A stretch of 64,000 nt of DNA from Streptomyces nigra (GTDB lineage Bacteria; Actinomycetota; Actinomycetes; Streptomycetales; Streptomycetaceae). The first letter of the stretch is position 1; every line of letters starts with the position of its first letter. This document shows positions 53,038 to 62,151 of the stretch, one piece after another. Made by a program: the position numbers and the translations under genes. The stretch covers positions 6,378,501-6,442,500 of the forward strand of contig NZ_CP029043.1 in the NCBI RefSeq assembly GCF_003074055.1, in the 5' to 3' direction. The notes below the pieces were generated by a model, which was not told where the DNA came from, made no database searches, and saw only the letters and a list, made by a program, of their open reading frames with translations.

Positions 53038-54060
53038 ATGTCTGCCGCGTACGCGACCTTCGGCCTGGCACCGGCGATGCGTGCCGGTGGCGTCCTCGCC
53101 AACGGGGTCTTCCAGGTGCACCGGGACTTCGTCGACTTCATCGTCGACGGGCGCCCGCTGCTGTTCCAGCTCTCCGACCTCGACGCCGTCTCCCCGCTCG
53201 CCTCCGACGTCCCGCCCGCCATCTTCACCGCCCAGGTCCGCAGCCTGCTGCTGGAGGCCGACGCCCCGCTGCCCGGCGGGCGGTACGTCATCTACGGCTG
53301 CCCCGACTGCGCCGACCTCGCCTGCGGAGCCGTCACCGCGGCCATCGCCCGGGAGGGCGACGACTACATCTGGCAGGACTTCGCCTGGCAGACCGACGAA
53401 CACGCCGACCTGGAGCTCAACGGCTACCACGGCATAGGCCCGTTCCGCTTCCAGGGCGACGAGTACCGCGCCGCCCTCGGCGCCCTGCTGCGCGAGGCGG
53501 CCGAGGCACCCCGCCGCCGGGTGCTCCTCGTCGGCGCCCGGGTCGCCCTGCTCGCCCGGCTCGCCGCCGCCCTGCGCACCATCGGCGTCGGCGCCGACAT
53601 CACCGACGACGTCGACGGCGTACCCGCCGACGAACTGCGCGCCTACGGCGCCGTGGCCTTCGGGCGCGCGGTCGGCGAGGAGCAGCGCGCCCGGATCCGC
53701 CGGGCGTTCACCGACGCCGGGGTCGACGTCACGTACGTCGACGGGCTCGCGCCGATCGTGCCGCTGCTCGTCGCACAGATCGAGCACGCCCTGGACCGCA
53801 GTCCGCTCGACCGGCGCCGGCTGACCCGCCTGGTGGCCGCCGACGGGGAGGCCGGGGTCGAGGTCACCTCCCCGTGCCGGGTCCAGCTCACCGCGTACCG
53901 CCTCGACCGCCTGTACCGCGCCCACACCCACGAGGTCTTCGACGGAGTCCTGGAGCCGGGCCGCCACCGCATCCCGCTGGACGCGAAAGCCGTGAAGGGC
54001 GAGGCGTTCGTGGTCGCCCGGACGTCGGGGAGCGTCCTCGTGGAGCCGATGGCCCGCTGA
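53038..54060 (+). CDS. Hypothetical two-part protein with a CxxCx4C motif
   Basis: 340 aa, not recognised. The first ~145 residues contain YGCPDCADLACGA, a C-x2-C-x4-C cluster that may bind metal, and DYIWQDFAWQTDEHADLEL. Residues ~160-245 look Rossmann-like (RRVLLVGARVALLARLAAAL, then YGAVAFGRAVGEEQRARIR). The rest is a small beta-rich end. Homologues in Streptomyces are sometimes called oxidoreductase, but I see no cofactor motif that justifies it. ATG 53038 starts the compact reading frame. No operon partner. Confidence 0.75.
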   Translation: MSAAYATFGLAPAMRAGGVLANGVFQVHRDFVDFIVDGRPLLFQLSDLDAVSPLASDVPPAIFTAQVRSLLLEADAPLPGGRYVIYGCPDCADLACGAVTAAIAREGDDYIWQDFAWQTDEHADLELNGYHGIGPFRFQGDEYRAALGALLREAAEAPRRRVLLVGARVALLARLAAALRTIGVGADITDDVDGVPADELRAYGAVAFGRAVGEEQRARIRRAFTDAGVDVTYVDGLAPIVPLLVAQIEHALDRSPLDRRRLTRLVAADGEAGVEVTSPCRVQLTAYRLDRLYRAHTHEVFDGVLEPGRHRIPLDAKAVKGEAFVVARTSGSVLVEPMAR

Positions 54061-54121
54061 CGCACCCCGGCGGGATCATCCCGGCGCCCCCTGCCGGGCC
54101 GGGCCGTTAGGATCGCTCCCT

Positions 54122-55762
54122 GTGACCGCCACCCTCGTCGCCAAGAACCTCGCCGCCGGCCACGGCGACCGCACCCTGTTCAGCGGGCTCGACCTCGTCG
54201 TGGCTCCCGGCGACGTGATCGGTCTGGTCGGGGCCAACGGCGCCGGCAAGTCCACTCTGCTGCGCCTGCTCGCGGGCCTCGCCACCCCGGAGGAGGGCGA
54301 ACTGCGCCTGTCCCCGCCGGCCGCGACCGTGGGTCACCTCCCGCAGGAGCCCGAGCGCCGTCCCGGCGAGACCGTCCGGCAGTTCCTGGCCCGCCGCACC
54401 GGGGTCGCCGAGGCCCAGCGTGTGATGGACGAGGCGACCCAGGCCCTCGTCGACGGGGCGCCCGGCGCCGACGACGCGTACGCGACCGCCCTGGAGCGCT
54501 GGCTCGGCCTCGGCGGCGCCGACCTCGACGAGCGGGCGGACGAGGTCGCCGACTCCCTCGGCCTCGCCGTCGACCTCGACCAGCCCATGACGTCCCTGTC
54601 CGGCGGCCAGGCGGCCCGCGCCGGACTGGCCTCGCTGCTGCTCTCCCGCTACGACGTCTTCCTGCTCGACGAGCCCACCAACGACCTCGACCTGGACGGC
54701 CTGGAGCGGCTGGAACGCTTCGTCACCGGCCTGCGCGCCGGCACGGTCGTCGTCAGCCACGACCGCGAGTTCCTCACCCGCACGGTCACCAAGGTCCTCG
54801 AACTCGACCTGGCGCAGCGGCAGATCAACCTCTACGGAGGCGGCTACGACGCCTACCTGGAGGAGCGCGAGGTGGCCCGCCGCCATGCCCGCGACGACTT
54901 CGAGGAGTACGCCGACAAGAAGGCCGCCCTCCACGACCGCGCCCAGACGCAGCGGTCCTGGATGGACAAGGGCGTGAAGAACGCCCGGCGCAAGGCGGGC
55001 AACGACAACGACAAGATCGGCCGCAAGTTCCGTAGCGAGGCCAGCGAGAAACAGGCCGCGAAGGCCCGGCAGACCCAGCGCATGATCGAGCGCCTGGAGG
55101 TCGTCGAGGAACCGCGCAAGGAGTGGGAACTGCGCATGGAGATCGCGTCGGCGCCCCGCTCCGGCGCGGTGGTCGCGACCCTGCGCGACGCCGAGGTCCG
55201 CCGCTCCGGCTTCACCCTGGGCCCGGTCTCCCTCCAGATCGACTGGGCGGACCGGGTGGCGGTCATCGGGGCCAACGGCGCGGGCAAGTCCACCCTGCTG
55301 GCCGCCCTGCTCGGCCGGGTCCCGCTGGACGCCGGGCAGGCCCACCTCGGCGCGGGCGTCCTGATCGGCGAGGTCGACCAGGCACGCAAGCTGTTCCACG
55401 GCGAGGAGTCCCTGCTGGACGCCTTCCGCGCGGCCGTCCCCGACACCGATCCGGTCGACGTGCGCACCCTGCTGGCGAAGTTCGGCCTGAAGTCGGAGCA
55501 CGTCCTGCGCCCGGCCGTCACCCTCTCACCGGGGGAGCGGACCCGCGCCGCGCTGGCGCTCCTCCAGGGCCGCGGGGTCAACCTCCTGGTCCTGGACGAG
55601 CCCACCAACCATCTCGACCTGCCGGCCATCGAACAGCTGGAGCAGGCCCTGGACGCCTACGAGGGCACCCTGCTGCTGGTCACCCACGACCGCCGCATGC
55701 TCGACGCGGTCCACGTCACCCGCCGCCTGGAGGTCGCCGACGGCAAGGTGACGGAACGCTGA
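54122..55762 (+). CDS. ABC-F family ATPase (second in window)
   Basis: 546 aa, two ATP-binding cassettes, no membrane segments. Walker A GANGAGKST occurs twice; LSGGQAARAG and LSPGERTRAAL are the signatures; LLDEPTNDLDL and VLDEPTNHLDL are the Walker B segments. The linker ~250-330 is rich in Lys/Arg (KGVKNARRKAGNDNDKIGRK). Unlike the ABC-F at 29.9 kb it has no long leader: the previous stop is 61 bp upstream and no leader frame is visible, so a housekeeping translation role is more likely. GTG start 54122. Confidence 0.92.
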   Translation: MTATLVAKNLAAGHGDRTLFSGLDLVVAPGDVIGLVGANGAGKSTLLRLLAGLATPEEGELRLSPPAATVGHLPQEPERRPGETVRQFLARRTGVAEAQRVMDEATQALVDGAPGADDAYATALERWLGLGGADLDERADEVADSLGLAVDLDQPMTSLSGGQAARAGLASLLLSRYDVFLLDEPTNDLDLDGLERLERFVTGLRAGTVVVSHDREFLTRTVTKVLELDLAQRQINLYGGGYDAYLEEREVARRHARDDFEEYADKKAALHDRAQTQRSWMDKGVKNARRKAGNDNDKIGRKFRSEASEKQAAKARQTQRMIERLEVVEEPRKEWELRMEIASAPRSGAVVATLRDAEVRRSGFTLGPVSLQIDWADRVAVIGANGAGKSTLLAALLGRVPLDAGQAHLGAGVLIGEVDQARKLFHGEESLLDAFRAAVPDTDPVDVRTLLAKFGLKSEHVLRPAVTLSPGERTRAALALLQGRGVNLLVLDEPTNHLDLPAIEQLEQALDAYEGTLLLVTHDRRMLDAVHVTRRLEVADGKVTER

Positions 55763-55767
55763 GCGGT

Positions 55768-55798
55768 CCGGGGTGGGCGGAAGTCCCGCCCACCCCGG
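55768..55798. terminator. Bidirectional terminator between ABC-F and tex
   Basis: CCGGGGTGGGCGG (55768-55780) pairs perfectly with CCGCCCACCCCGG (55786-55798) around a 5-nt loop, in the 46-bp gap between convergent stops. Confidence 0.75.
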
Positions 55799-55808
55799 CA
55801 CCCGCCGC

Positions 55809-58196
55809 TCAGCGCTTGCCGTTCTTCCCGCCGAGGAGACCCGCCTTGCGCAGGGCGTCCGCCATCGCGCTGTTGGCCGGGGGCGGAGCCTGCCGCGAGC
55901 CACCGCCCTGGCCACCGCGGCCGCTCTGGCCGCCGCCGCCCTGACGCTGACGCTGCTGCGGCGGACGCCCGCCGCGCTGCCGGCGCTCACCGCCGCCCTG
56001 CCGGTCCTGCGGGGAGGCCTCGTCGTCCAGCCGGAGCGTCAGCGAGATCCGCTTGCGCGGGATGTCCACGTCGAGGACCTTCACCTTGACGATGTCGCCG
56101 GGCTTCACGACGTCCCGCGGGTCCTTCACGAACGTCTTCGACAGCGCGGAGACATGCGCGAGGCCGTCCTGGTGGACGCCGATGTCGATGAACGCCCCGA
56201 ACGCCGCCACGTTGGTGACGACGCCCTCCAGGATCATCCCCGAGGTGAGGTCGGAGATCTTCTCGACGCCCTCCTTGAAGGTGGCCGTCCGGAAGGCCGG
56301 GCGCGGGTCGCGGCCGGGCTTCTCCAGCTCCTTGAGGATGTCCGTCACCGTCGGCAGACCGAACGTCTCGTCCACGAAGTCGTCGGGCCGCAGCGAGCGC
56401 AGCACCCCGGTGTTGCCGATCAGCGCGGCCACGTCCTGGCCGGACGTCTTCACGATCCGCCGCACCACCGGGTAGGACTCGGGGTGGACGCTGGACGCGT
56501 CCAGCGGGTCGTCGCCGCCGCGGATGCGCAGGAAGCCCGCGCACTGCTCGTACGCCTTCGGGCCCAGCCGGGCCACCTTCTTGAGCTCCGAACGCGACGT
56601 GAAGGGGCCGTTGGCGTCCCGGTGGGACACGATGTTCTCGGCGAGTCCCGAGGTGATGCCGGAGACCCGCGCGAGCAGTGGCGCCGACGCCGTGTTGACG
56701 TCCACACCCACGCCGTTCACACAGTCCTCGACGACCGCGTCCAGCGAGCGCGACAGCTTCACCTCGGACAGGTCGTGCTGGTACTGGCCGACACCGATCG
56801 ACTTCGGGTCGATCTTCACCAGCTCGGCCAGCGGGTCCTGCAGCCGGCGGGCGATCGACACCGCGCCGCGCAGCGACACGTCCATGTCGGGCAGTTCCTG
56901 CGAGGCGAAGGCGGACGCCGAGTACACGGATGCGCCCGCCTCGGACACCATCACCTTCGTCAGCTTCAGCTCAGGGTGCTTGACGATGAGTTCACCGGCG
57001 AGCTTGTCGGTCTCGCGGGACGCCGTGCCGTTGCCGATGGCGACCAGTTCGACCGCGTGCTCCTTCGCCAGCCGGGCCAGCTTGGCGATGGCCTCGTCCC
57101 AGCGGTTGGCCGGGACATGCGGGTGGATGACGTCGGTGGCGACGACCTTGCCGGTGGCGTCCACGACGGCGACCTTCACACCGGTGCGGAAGCCGGGGTC
57201 GAGGCCCAGCGTGGCCCGGGTGCCGGCCGGGGCGGCCAGCAGCAGATCGCGGAGGTTGGCGGCGAACACCCCGACGGCGTCGTCCTCGGCCGCCGTGCGC
57301 AGCCGCAGCCGCAGGTCGATGCCGAGATGGACGAGGACGCGGGTGCGCCAGGCCCAGCGGACCGTGTCCAGCAGCCACTTGTCGCCGGGGCGGCCCCGGT
57401 CGGCGATCTGGAACCGGTGCGCGATCATCCCCTCGTACGAGGACGGTCCGTCCGCCGGCTCCTCCGGCTCCAGGACGAGGTCGAGGACCTCCTCCTTCTC
57501 ACCGCGGAGCATCGCCAGGATCCGGTGCGAGGGCAGCTCGGTGAACGGCTCGGCGAAGTCGAAGTAGTCGGCGAACTTGGCGCCCGCCTCCTCCTTGCCC
57601 TCGCGGACCTTCGCGGCCAGCCGCCCGCGCGTCCACATGCGCTCGCGCAGCTCGCCGATCAGGTCGGCGTCCTCGGAGAAGCGCTCCGTCAGGATCGCCC
57701 GGGCGCCGTCCAGGGCGGCCTGCGGGTCGGCCACGCCCTTGTCGGCGTCCACGAACGCGGACGCGGCGGCCAGGGGGTCGACCGTCGGATCGGTGAGCAG
57801 CCCCTCCGCCAGCGGCTCGAGACCGGCCTCACGGGCGATCTGCGCCTTGGTGCGCCGCTTGGGCTTGAACGGCAGATAGATGTCCTCGAGGCGGGCCTTG
57901 GTCTCCGCGCCGCGGATCCGCGCCTCCAGCTCCTCGGTGAGCTTGCCCTGCTCCCGCACCGAGTCGAGGATCGCCGTCCGCCGCTCCTCCAGCTCCCGCA
58001 GATAGCGCAGCCGCTCCTCGATCGTGCGCAGCTGCGCGTCGTCGAGGGTCTCGGTCGCCTCCTTGCGGTAGCGGGCGATGAAAGGCACCGTCGAACCGCC
58101 GTCGAGCAGCTCCACGGCAGCCTTCACCTGCCGCTCCCGTACGCCGAGCTCCGCGGCGATCCTGCCTTCGATGGACCCTACGAGGGGTGTCGTCAC
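55809..58196 (-). CDS. tex: Tex-family RNA-binding transcription accessory protein
   Basis: 795 aa. The order is as in Tex: N-terminal helical domain, YqgF/RNase H-like domain (ATLGLDPGFRTGVKVAVVDA), helix-hairpin-helix (NTASAPLLARVSGITSGLA), and an S1 RNA-binding domain (LTSGMILEGVVTNVAAFGAF, then IDIGVHQDGLAHVS). A Gln/Gly/Arg-rich disordered tail of ~50 residues ends it. The protein binds RNA and RNA polymerase and affects transcription processivity. GTG start at 58196 (TTPLVGSIEGRIAAEL). Monocistronic. Confidence 0.96.
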   Translation of the reverse strand: MTTPLVGSIEGRIAAELGVRERQVKAAVELLDGGSTVPFIARYRKEATETLDDAQLRTIEERLRYLRELEERRTAILDSVREQGKLTEELEARIRGAETKARLEDIYLPFKPKRRTKAQIAREAGLEPLAEGLLTDPTVDPLAAASAFVDADKGVADPQAALDGARAILTERFSEDADLIGELRERMWTRGRLAAKVREGKEEAGAKFADYFDFAEPFTELPSHRILAMLRGEKEEVLDLVLEPEEPADGPSSYEGMIAHRFQIADRGRPGDKWLLDTVRWAWRTRVLVHLGIDLRLRLRTAAEDDAVGVFAANLRDLLLAAPAGTRATLGLDPGFRTGVKVAVVDATGKVVATDVIHPHVPANRWDEAIAKLARLAKEHAVELVAIGNGTASRETDKLAGELIVKHPELKLTKVMVSEAGASVYSASAFASQELPDMDVSLRGAVSIARRLQDPLAELVKIDPKSIGVGQYQHDLSEVKLSRSLDAVVEDCVNGVGVDVNTASAPLLARVSGITSGLAENIVSHRDANGPFTSRSELKKVARLGPKAYEQCAGFLRIRGGDDPLDASSVHPESYPVVRRIVKTSGQDVAALIGNTGVLRSLRPDDFVDETFGLPTVTDILKELEKPGRDPRPAFRTATFKEGVEKISDLTSGMILEGVVTNVAAFGAFIDIGVHQDGLAHVSALSKTFVKDPRDVVKPGDIVKVKVLDVDIPRKRISLTLRLDDEASPQDRQGGGERRQRGGRPPQQRQRQGGGGQSGRGGQGGGSRQAPPPANSAMADALRKAGLLGGKNGKR

Positions 58197-58294
58197 GATC
58201 CCGTCCCGCCTTCTGACTGAGGTTGCGCGGCAATTGTGGCAGGTGACGCCGACAACCGGGGATCAGGGCGGGCCCCGGGCCCGTCGTGGCGGGG

Positions 58295-58435
58295 TCAGGC
58301 CCGGCGGCCGCGGGCGCTGCCCGACGCCCCGCCGAACAGCCGGGCGAGCGCCCGGAACGGAAGCGTCACCACGGTGGCGATGGCGCCGCCGATCTGGCGC
58401 AGGACGTCTGCGATGGCACGGAACACGGTGTTCAC
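58295..58435 (-). CDS. 46-aa LPFR-type small protein
   Basis: The frame reads VNTVFRAIADVLRQIGGAIA, then TVVTLPFRALARLFGG and a basic end GSARGRRA. An amphipathic helix followed by LPFRALARLFGG resembles the small actinobacterial LPFR-domain proteins, of unknown function. GAGG lies 5-6 nt before the GTG at 58435; a second in-frame GTG at 58426 is possible. It lies between tex and the SCO6745-family gene on the same strand. Confidence 0.7.
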   Translation of the reverse strand: MNTVFRAIADVLRQIGGAIATVVTLPFRALARLFGGASGSARGRRA

Positions 58436-58524
58436 ACCCTTCCTCAGGCGGCCGCCGGTCGGCCGTCGGGTGCACGGGTACCTCGCTGCGCGCGCGTCAT
58501 GCCCGCGGGGCGGCTCCGGGTGCC

Positions 58525-59394
58525 TCAGCCCTTGCCGAGCAGATCCGCCGGGAACGCCCCGGCGCCGGCCGCCGCGCGCGCGAATCCGGCGCCCAGCTCC
58601 GTCAGCCGTGCCACGCCCTCGGCCCCGAGGTGCCGGTACGGTGCCCGGTCGAGGCGGTCCGTGCCGGCCTCGATCTCCGTGCGCAGGGCGACCCCCTCGG
58701 GCGTCAGCTCGCCCGCGTCGTCGAGCAGACCGCGCTCCCGCAGCCGTCCGCAGGCGGCGTCCCAGTCCTCCTGGGACCAGCCCCGGGTGGCGAACACCCA
58801 CTTCGGCGTCATGCCCTTGCCGGTCGCGGTGTGGGTCACGACCGCCTCCAGGCCGTCCAGCTCCGCCGACATCAGCATGGCCAGATGCCCGTCGCCCCGG
58901 TGCTCGCGCAGCAGCGTCGTGGCGTGGAAGTACGCCAGATGCGGCTGCTCGGGCACGGGCAGGTCCGCGTACGCCGAGTACAGCGGCCGGGCGCTGCGGG
59001 AGCACGCCTCGCCGGCGCGCAGCGCGAGCCGGGCCGCCTCGGCCATCTCCGCCGAGGTCACCACGTCCTCGCCGAGGAGGCGGCGCAGCGTCCGGTCCAC
59101 CGCGCGCGAGCGGGCCGCCAGGACGGCCTCGGGCGAGGCGACCTCCCACACGGCGGGCACATGCCGGGCGACGGCCTCGTACTTGTAGTTGTAGAACGCC
59201 GCCGTGACCGGGCCCGCGCCGACGGGGCCCATCGCCGCCGCCCGCACCGCGAAGTTGACGGCCTTGGGGTGCGTGATCCCGAGCGCGCCCAGCTCCTCAC
59301 GCGTCTCGGGCGCGAAGTACAGCGTCGAGTGCAGGGAGTTGAGCATGTTCTGGCAGCGGCGGCCGGCACGCGGCTCCAGGGCGGCAGTAGTCAT
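58525..59394 (-). CDS. SCO6745-family protein (SalK-like, helix-turn-helix fold)
   Basis: 289 aa. RRCQNMLNSLHSTLYFAPET and THPKAVNFAVRAAAMGPVG open the conserved domain. The later part contains a winged-helix-like segment (WDAACGRLRERGLLDDAGEL, then TPEGVALRTEIE). The family is widespread in actinomycetes and includes proteins named SalK, but its activity is not established. The last part resembles MarR-like DNA-binding or ligand folds. A 16-bp palindrome immediately upstream (59405-59420) suggests TetR control. Confidence 0.88.
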   Translation of the reverse strand: MTTAALEPRAGRRCQNMLNSLHSTLYFAPETREELGALGITHPKAVNFAVRAAAMGPVGAGPVTAAFYNYKYEAVARHVPAVWEVASPEAVLAARSRAVDRTLRRLLGEDVVTSAEMAEAARLALRAGEACSRSARPLYSAYADLPVPEQPHLAYFHATTLLREHRGDGHLAMLMSAELDGLEAVVTHTATGKGMTPKWVFATRGWSQEDWDAACGRLRERGLLDDAGELTPEGVALRTEIEAGTDRLDRAPYRHLGAEGVARLTELGAGFARAAAGAGAFPADLLGKG

Positions 59395-59404
59395 GGCCCG
59401 AGGT

Positions 59405-59420
59405 TACCAACCGCTTGGTA
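59405..59420. promoter_or_regulatory. TetR-type operator palindrome
   Basis: TACCAACCGCTTGGTA: perfect 6-bp arms (TACCAA/TTGGTA) around CCGC, 11 bp before the ATG of the SCO6745-family gene. The form matches common TetR operators. No TetR gene is adjacent; the only one in the window is at 3.2 kb and has a different operator. Confidence 0.6.
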
Positions 59421-59506
59421 CGTCGCCGAGAGGCGTGTCCGCCATGGCCGGAAAGGTGGGTTCCTCGTCATTGCGGACGTCCACCGGGCCCCGAAGAATC
59501 GAGGGC

Positions 59507-60466
59507 ATGGACCAGCGAACCGTTCTCTTCGTCCTCTTCGACGGGGTCCTGAGCCTGGACGTCAGCGGTCCGCTGGAGGTCTTCGCCGGGGCCGAGACCT
59601 ACCGTCCGGGCACCTACCGCCTCCGTACGGCCTCCCTGGACGGCGGCCCCGTCCGCACCTCCGGCGGCCTGACCCTCGTACCGGACCAGGCGCTCGGCGA
59701 CGGGCTCGACGCGCACACCCTCGTCGTCCCGGGAGGTCAGGGCACCCGCGACCCCGACCCCGCGCTCATCGACTGGCTGCGCGCCCACGCCCGCCTCGCC
59801 GAGCGCCTCGTCTCCGTCTGCACCGGCTCCCTGCTGCTGGCCGGCGCGGGCCTCCTGGACGGGCGCCGGGCCACGACCCACTGGGCGTACTGCGACAAGC
59901 TCGCCCGCGACCATCCGGCGGTCGCCGTGGAGCCCGACCCCATCTACGTGCGCGACGGGCAGGTGTCCACCTCCGCCGGGGTCACCTCCGGCATCGACCT
60001 CGCGCTCGCGCTGGTCGAGGAGGACCTCGGCCGGGACATCGCCCTCGCCATCGCCCGCCACCTCGTCGTCTTCCTGCGCAGGCCCGGCAACCAGGCGCAG
60101 TTCAGCGCCCAGCTCGCCGCCCAGACCGCCCGCCGCGAGCCGCTGCGCGAGGTCCAGCGCTGGATCACCGAGCACCCCGAGGCCGACCTCGCGGTCGAGA
60201 CGCTCGCCGCCCGCGCCAGCCTCTCCCCGCGCCACTTCGCCCGCGCCTTCCAGCACGAGACCGGCACGACACCCGGCCGGTACGTCGACCGGGTCCGCCT
60301 CGAACACGCCCGCCGGCTCCTTGAGGACACCACGGACGGCATCGAGGAGATCTCCCGGGCCGGCGGCTACGGCACCCCCGAGGCCATGCGCCGCGCCTTC
60401 GTCCGCACCCTCGGGGTGTCCCCGGCCGAGTACCGCCGCCGCTTCCGCCCCGCGTCCACGCCCTGA
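59507..60466 (+). CDS. GlxA-type AraC-family regulator with DJ-1/PfpI sensor domain
   Basis: 319 aa. Residues 1 to ~190 form a DJ-1/PfpI-like domain (VLFVLFDGVLSLDVSGPLEV, then SVCTGSLLLAGAGLLDGRRA with the conserved Cys). Residues ~210-315 are an AraC-type double helix-turn-helix (DLAVETLAARASLSPRHFAR, then TPEAMRRAFVRTLGVSPAEY). Such regulators often control amine or carnitine catabolism and respond to small metabolites. ATG 59507. The DJ-1 protein gene 27 bp downstream is likely its target and paralogue. Confidence 0.92.
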   Translation: MDQRTVLFVLFDGVLSLDVSGPLEVFAGAETYRPGTYRLRTASLDGGPVRTSGGLTLVPDQALGDGLDAHTLVVPGGQGTRDPDPALIDWLRAHARLAERLVSVCTGSLLLAGAGLLDGRRATTHWAYCDKLARDHPAVAVEPDPIYVRDGQVSTSAGVTSGIDLALALVEEDLGRDIALAIARHLVVFLRRPGNQAQFSAQLAAQTARREPLREVQRWITEHPEADLAVETLAARASLSPRHFARAFQHETGTTPGRYVDRVRLEHARRLLEDTTDGIEEISRAGGYGTPEAMRRAFVRTLGVSPAEYRRRFRPASTP

Positions 60467-60493
60467 ACCGCGCCCCACCCGAAAGGAAACGTC

Positions 60494-61129
60494 ATGCACA
60501 TCGCGATGGTCCTGTACGACCGCTTCACCGCCCTCGACATCGTCGGCCCCTACGAGGCGCTGAGCCGCATCCCGGACGCCCGGGTCGAATTCGTCGCCGA
60601 GACGGCGGGACCGGTCCGCGCCGACACCGGCTTCCTCAGCCTCGTGGCAGACCGGGCGCTGGCCGACGTGCCGCACCCCGACGTCGTCGTGGTACCCGGC
60701 GGCCCCGGCACCTTCACCGAGCTCGAGAACGAGAAGCTGCTGGACTGGCTCAGGACCGCCGACGCCACGACCGTCTGGACGACCTCCGTGTGCTCCGGCT
60801 CGCTGCTCCTGGCCGCCGCCGGACTGCTCCGGGGCCGCCGTGCCGCCTCGCACTGGCTGACCCTGGACTTCCTGCCCCAGTACGGCGCCGAACCGACCGC
60901 CGACCGGGTCGTCGTCGACGGCAAGTACGTCACGGGGGCCGGCGTCTCCGCCGGCATCGACATGGCGCTCACCCTGGTCGGCAGGGTCGCCGGCGACGAG
61001 CACGCGCAGGCCGTCCAGCTGCTGACCGAGTACGACCCGCAGCCGCCCTACGACGCCGGCTCGCCGCTGAAGGCGCCCGCGCACCTCGTCGAGGAGTTCC
61101 GCACCGACAGCCGGTTCACCCTGGTGTAG
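60494..61129 (+). CDS. DJ-1/PfpI-family protein
   Basis: 211 aa. HIAMVLYDRFTALDIVGPYE and TTSVCSGSLLLAAAGLLRGR give the conserved Glu and nucleophilic Cys of the DJ-1/isonitrile hydratase-like group, a near match to the sensor domain of the upstream regulator. The chemistry could be isocyanide hydration or glyoxalase/deglycase-like; not decidable. GAAAGGAAACGTC is the ribosome-binding region. Its last 14 bases overlap the end of the convergent enoyl-CoA hydratase gene. Confidence 0.9.
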   Translation: MHIAMVLYDRFTALDIVGPYEALSRIPDARVEFVAETAGPVRADTGFLSLVADRALADVPHPDVVVVPGGPGTFTELENEKLLDWLRTADATTVWTTSVCSGSLLLAAAGLLRGRRAASHWLTLDFLPQYGAEPTADRVVVDGKYVTGAGVSAGIDMALTLVGRVAGDEHAQAVQLLTEYDPQPPYDAGSPLKAPAHLVEEFRTDSRFTLV

Positions 61130-61871
61130 GCACGGTCCAGGTGAAGCGCGGCTGTCTGCGCTCCAGGAAGGCGGCGACCCCCTCCGCGGTGTCGCCGCTC
61201 TCGCGCGCCCGCTGCGCCCAGTGGCCGTCGCGGTCGGCGCGCCCGTTCGCGAACTCCTTGGCGGCGGCCTGCGTCAGCTGCGACCGCGACACCAGGGTCC
61301 GGCAGAACTCCGCGACCCGCGCGTCCAGTTCGCCCTCGGGCAGCACCTCGTCGACCAGACCGGTGCGCAGCGCCCGGTCCGCGTCGATCAACTCACCCGA
61401 GAACAGCAGGTACTTGGCGGTGGCCGGCCCCAGCAGCGACACCAGCCGCCGGGTGGAGGAGGCCGGGTAGACGATCCCGAGCTTCGCCGGCGTCACCCCG
61501 AACAGGGCGCCCTCCTGCGCGAACCGCAGGTCGCAGGCCGCCGCAAGCTGGGACCCGCCGCCCACGCAGTGCCCGCGGATCGACGCCAGCGTCGGCTTGG
61601 GGAAGGCCGCCAGCGCCTCCTCGGCGGCCACGGCCAGCTCCTGCGCCTCCTCCGGAGACCCCTGGAGTGTCGAGATGTCGGCGCCCGCGCAGAAGGTGCC
61701 GCCCTCGCCGGTCAGCACCAGTGCCCGGACGGCCGGGTCGGCGGCCAGGGAGTCGAGCAGCGGGGGCAGCGCCCGCCACATCCCGGCCGTCATCGCGTTG
61801 CGCTTGGCCGGATGGTGGACGACGACGGTGGCGACCGCGTCGGCGACACGGTGCAGCAGCTGGGGCTCCAT
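61116..61871 (-). CDS. Enoyl-CoA hydratase/isomerase family protein
   Basis: 251 aa crotonase fold. HHPAKRNAMTAGMWRAL is the conserved start region; GTFCAGADISTLQG supplies the first oxyanion-hole residue and RGHCVGGGSQLAAACDLRFA the second. VTPAKLGIVYPASSTRRLVS covers the catalytic loop. Likely acts on 2-enoyl-CoA, but the crotonase fold includes isomerases and thioesterases. ATG 61871. Not linked to the fad operon. Confidence 0.92.
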   Translation of the reverse strand: MEPQLLHRVADAVATVVVHHPAKRNAMTAGMWRALPPLLDSLAADPAVRALVLTGEGGTFCAGADISTLQGSPEEAQELAVAAEEALAAFPKPTLASIRGHCVGGGSQLAAACDLRFAQEGALFGVTPAKLGIVYPASSTRRLVSLLGPATAKYLLFSGELIDADRALRTGLVDEVLPEGELDARVAEFCRTLVSRSQLTQAAAKEFANGRADRDGHWAQRARESGDTAEGVAAFLERRQPRFTWTVPTPG

Positions 61872-62151
61872 GCGCCGGATGCTATCCACCGGCGCCGGAC
61901 GGCCCCGCGCGGAGGGTCCTGCGACCGGGGGACGGCCGGCGCCGCGCACGTGCCCAAACCCGTACAACCCGAATAGTTCGCCAAGTCGGCATCCGGTGGG
62001 TCAACAGTGGTCCCACATCTGACCGTGTCATACGCCAACGGTCACAAACGCTCGATACCTGCTGACTTCTGTTCAGTAGTACGGTCCGGACCGATGCGTT
62101 CCCAACACTCGACGTGTGGTGACAATCGAGCGCAAGGGTGGCGACCGGACG

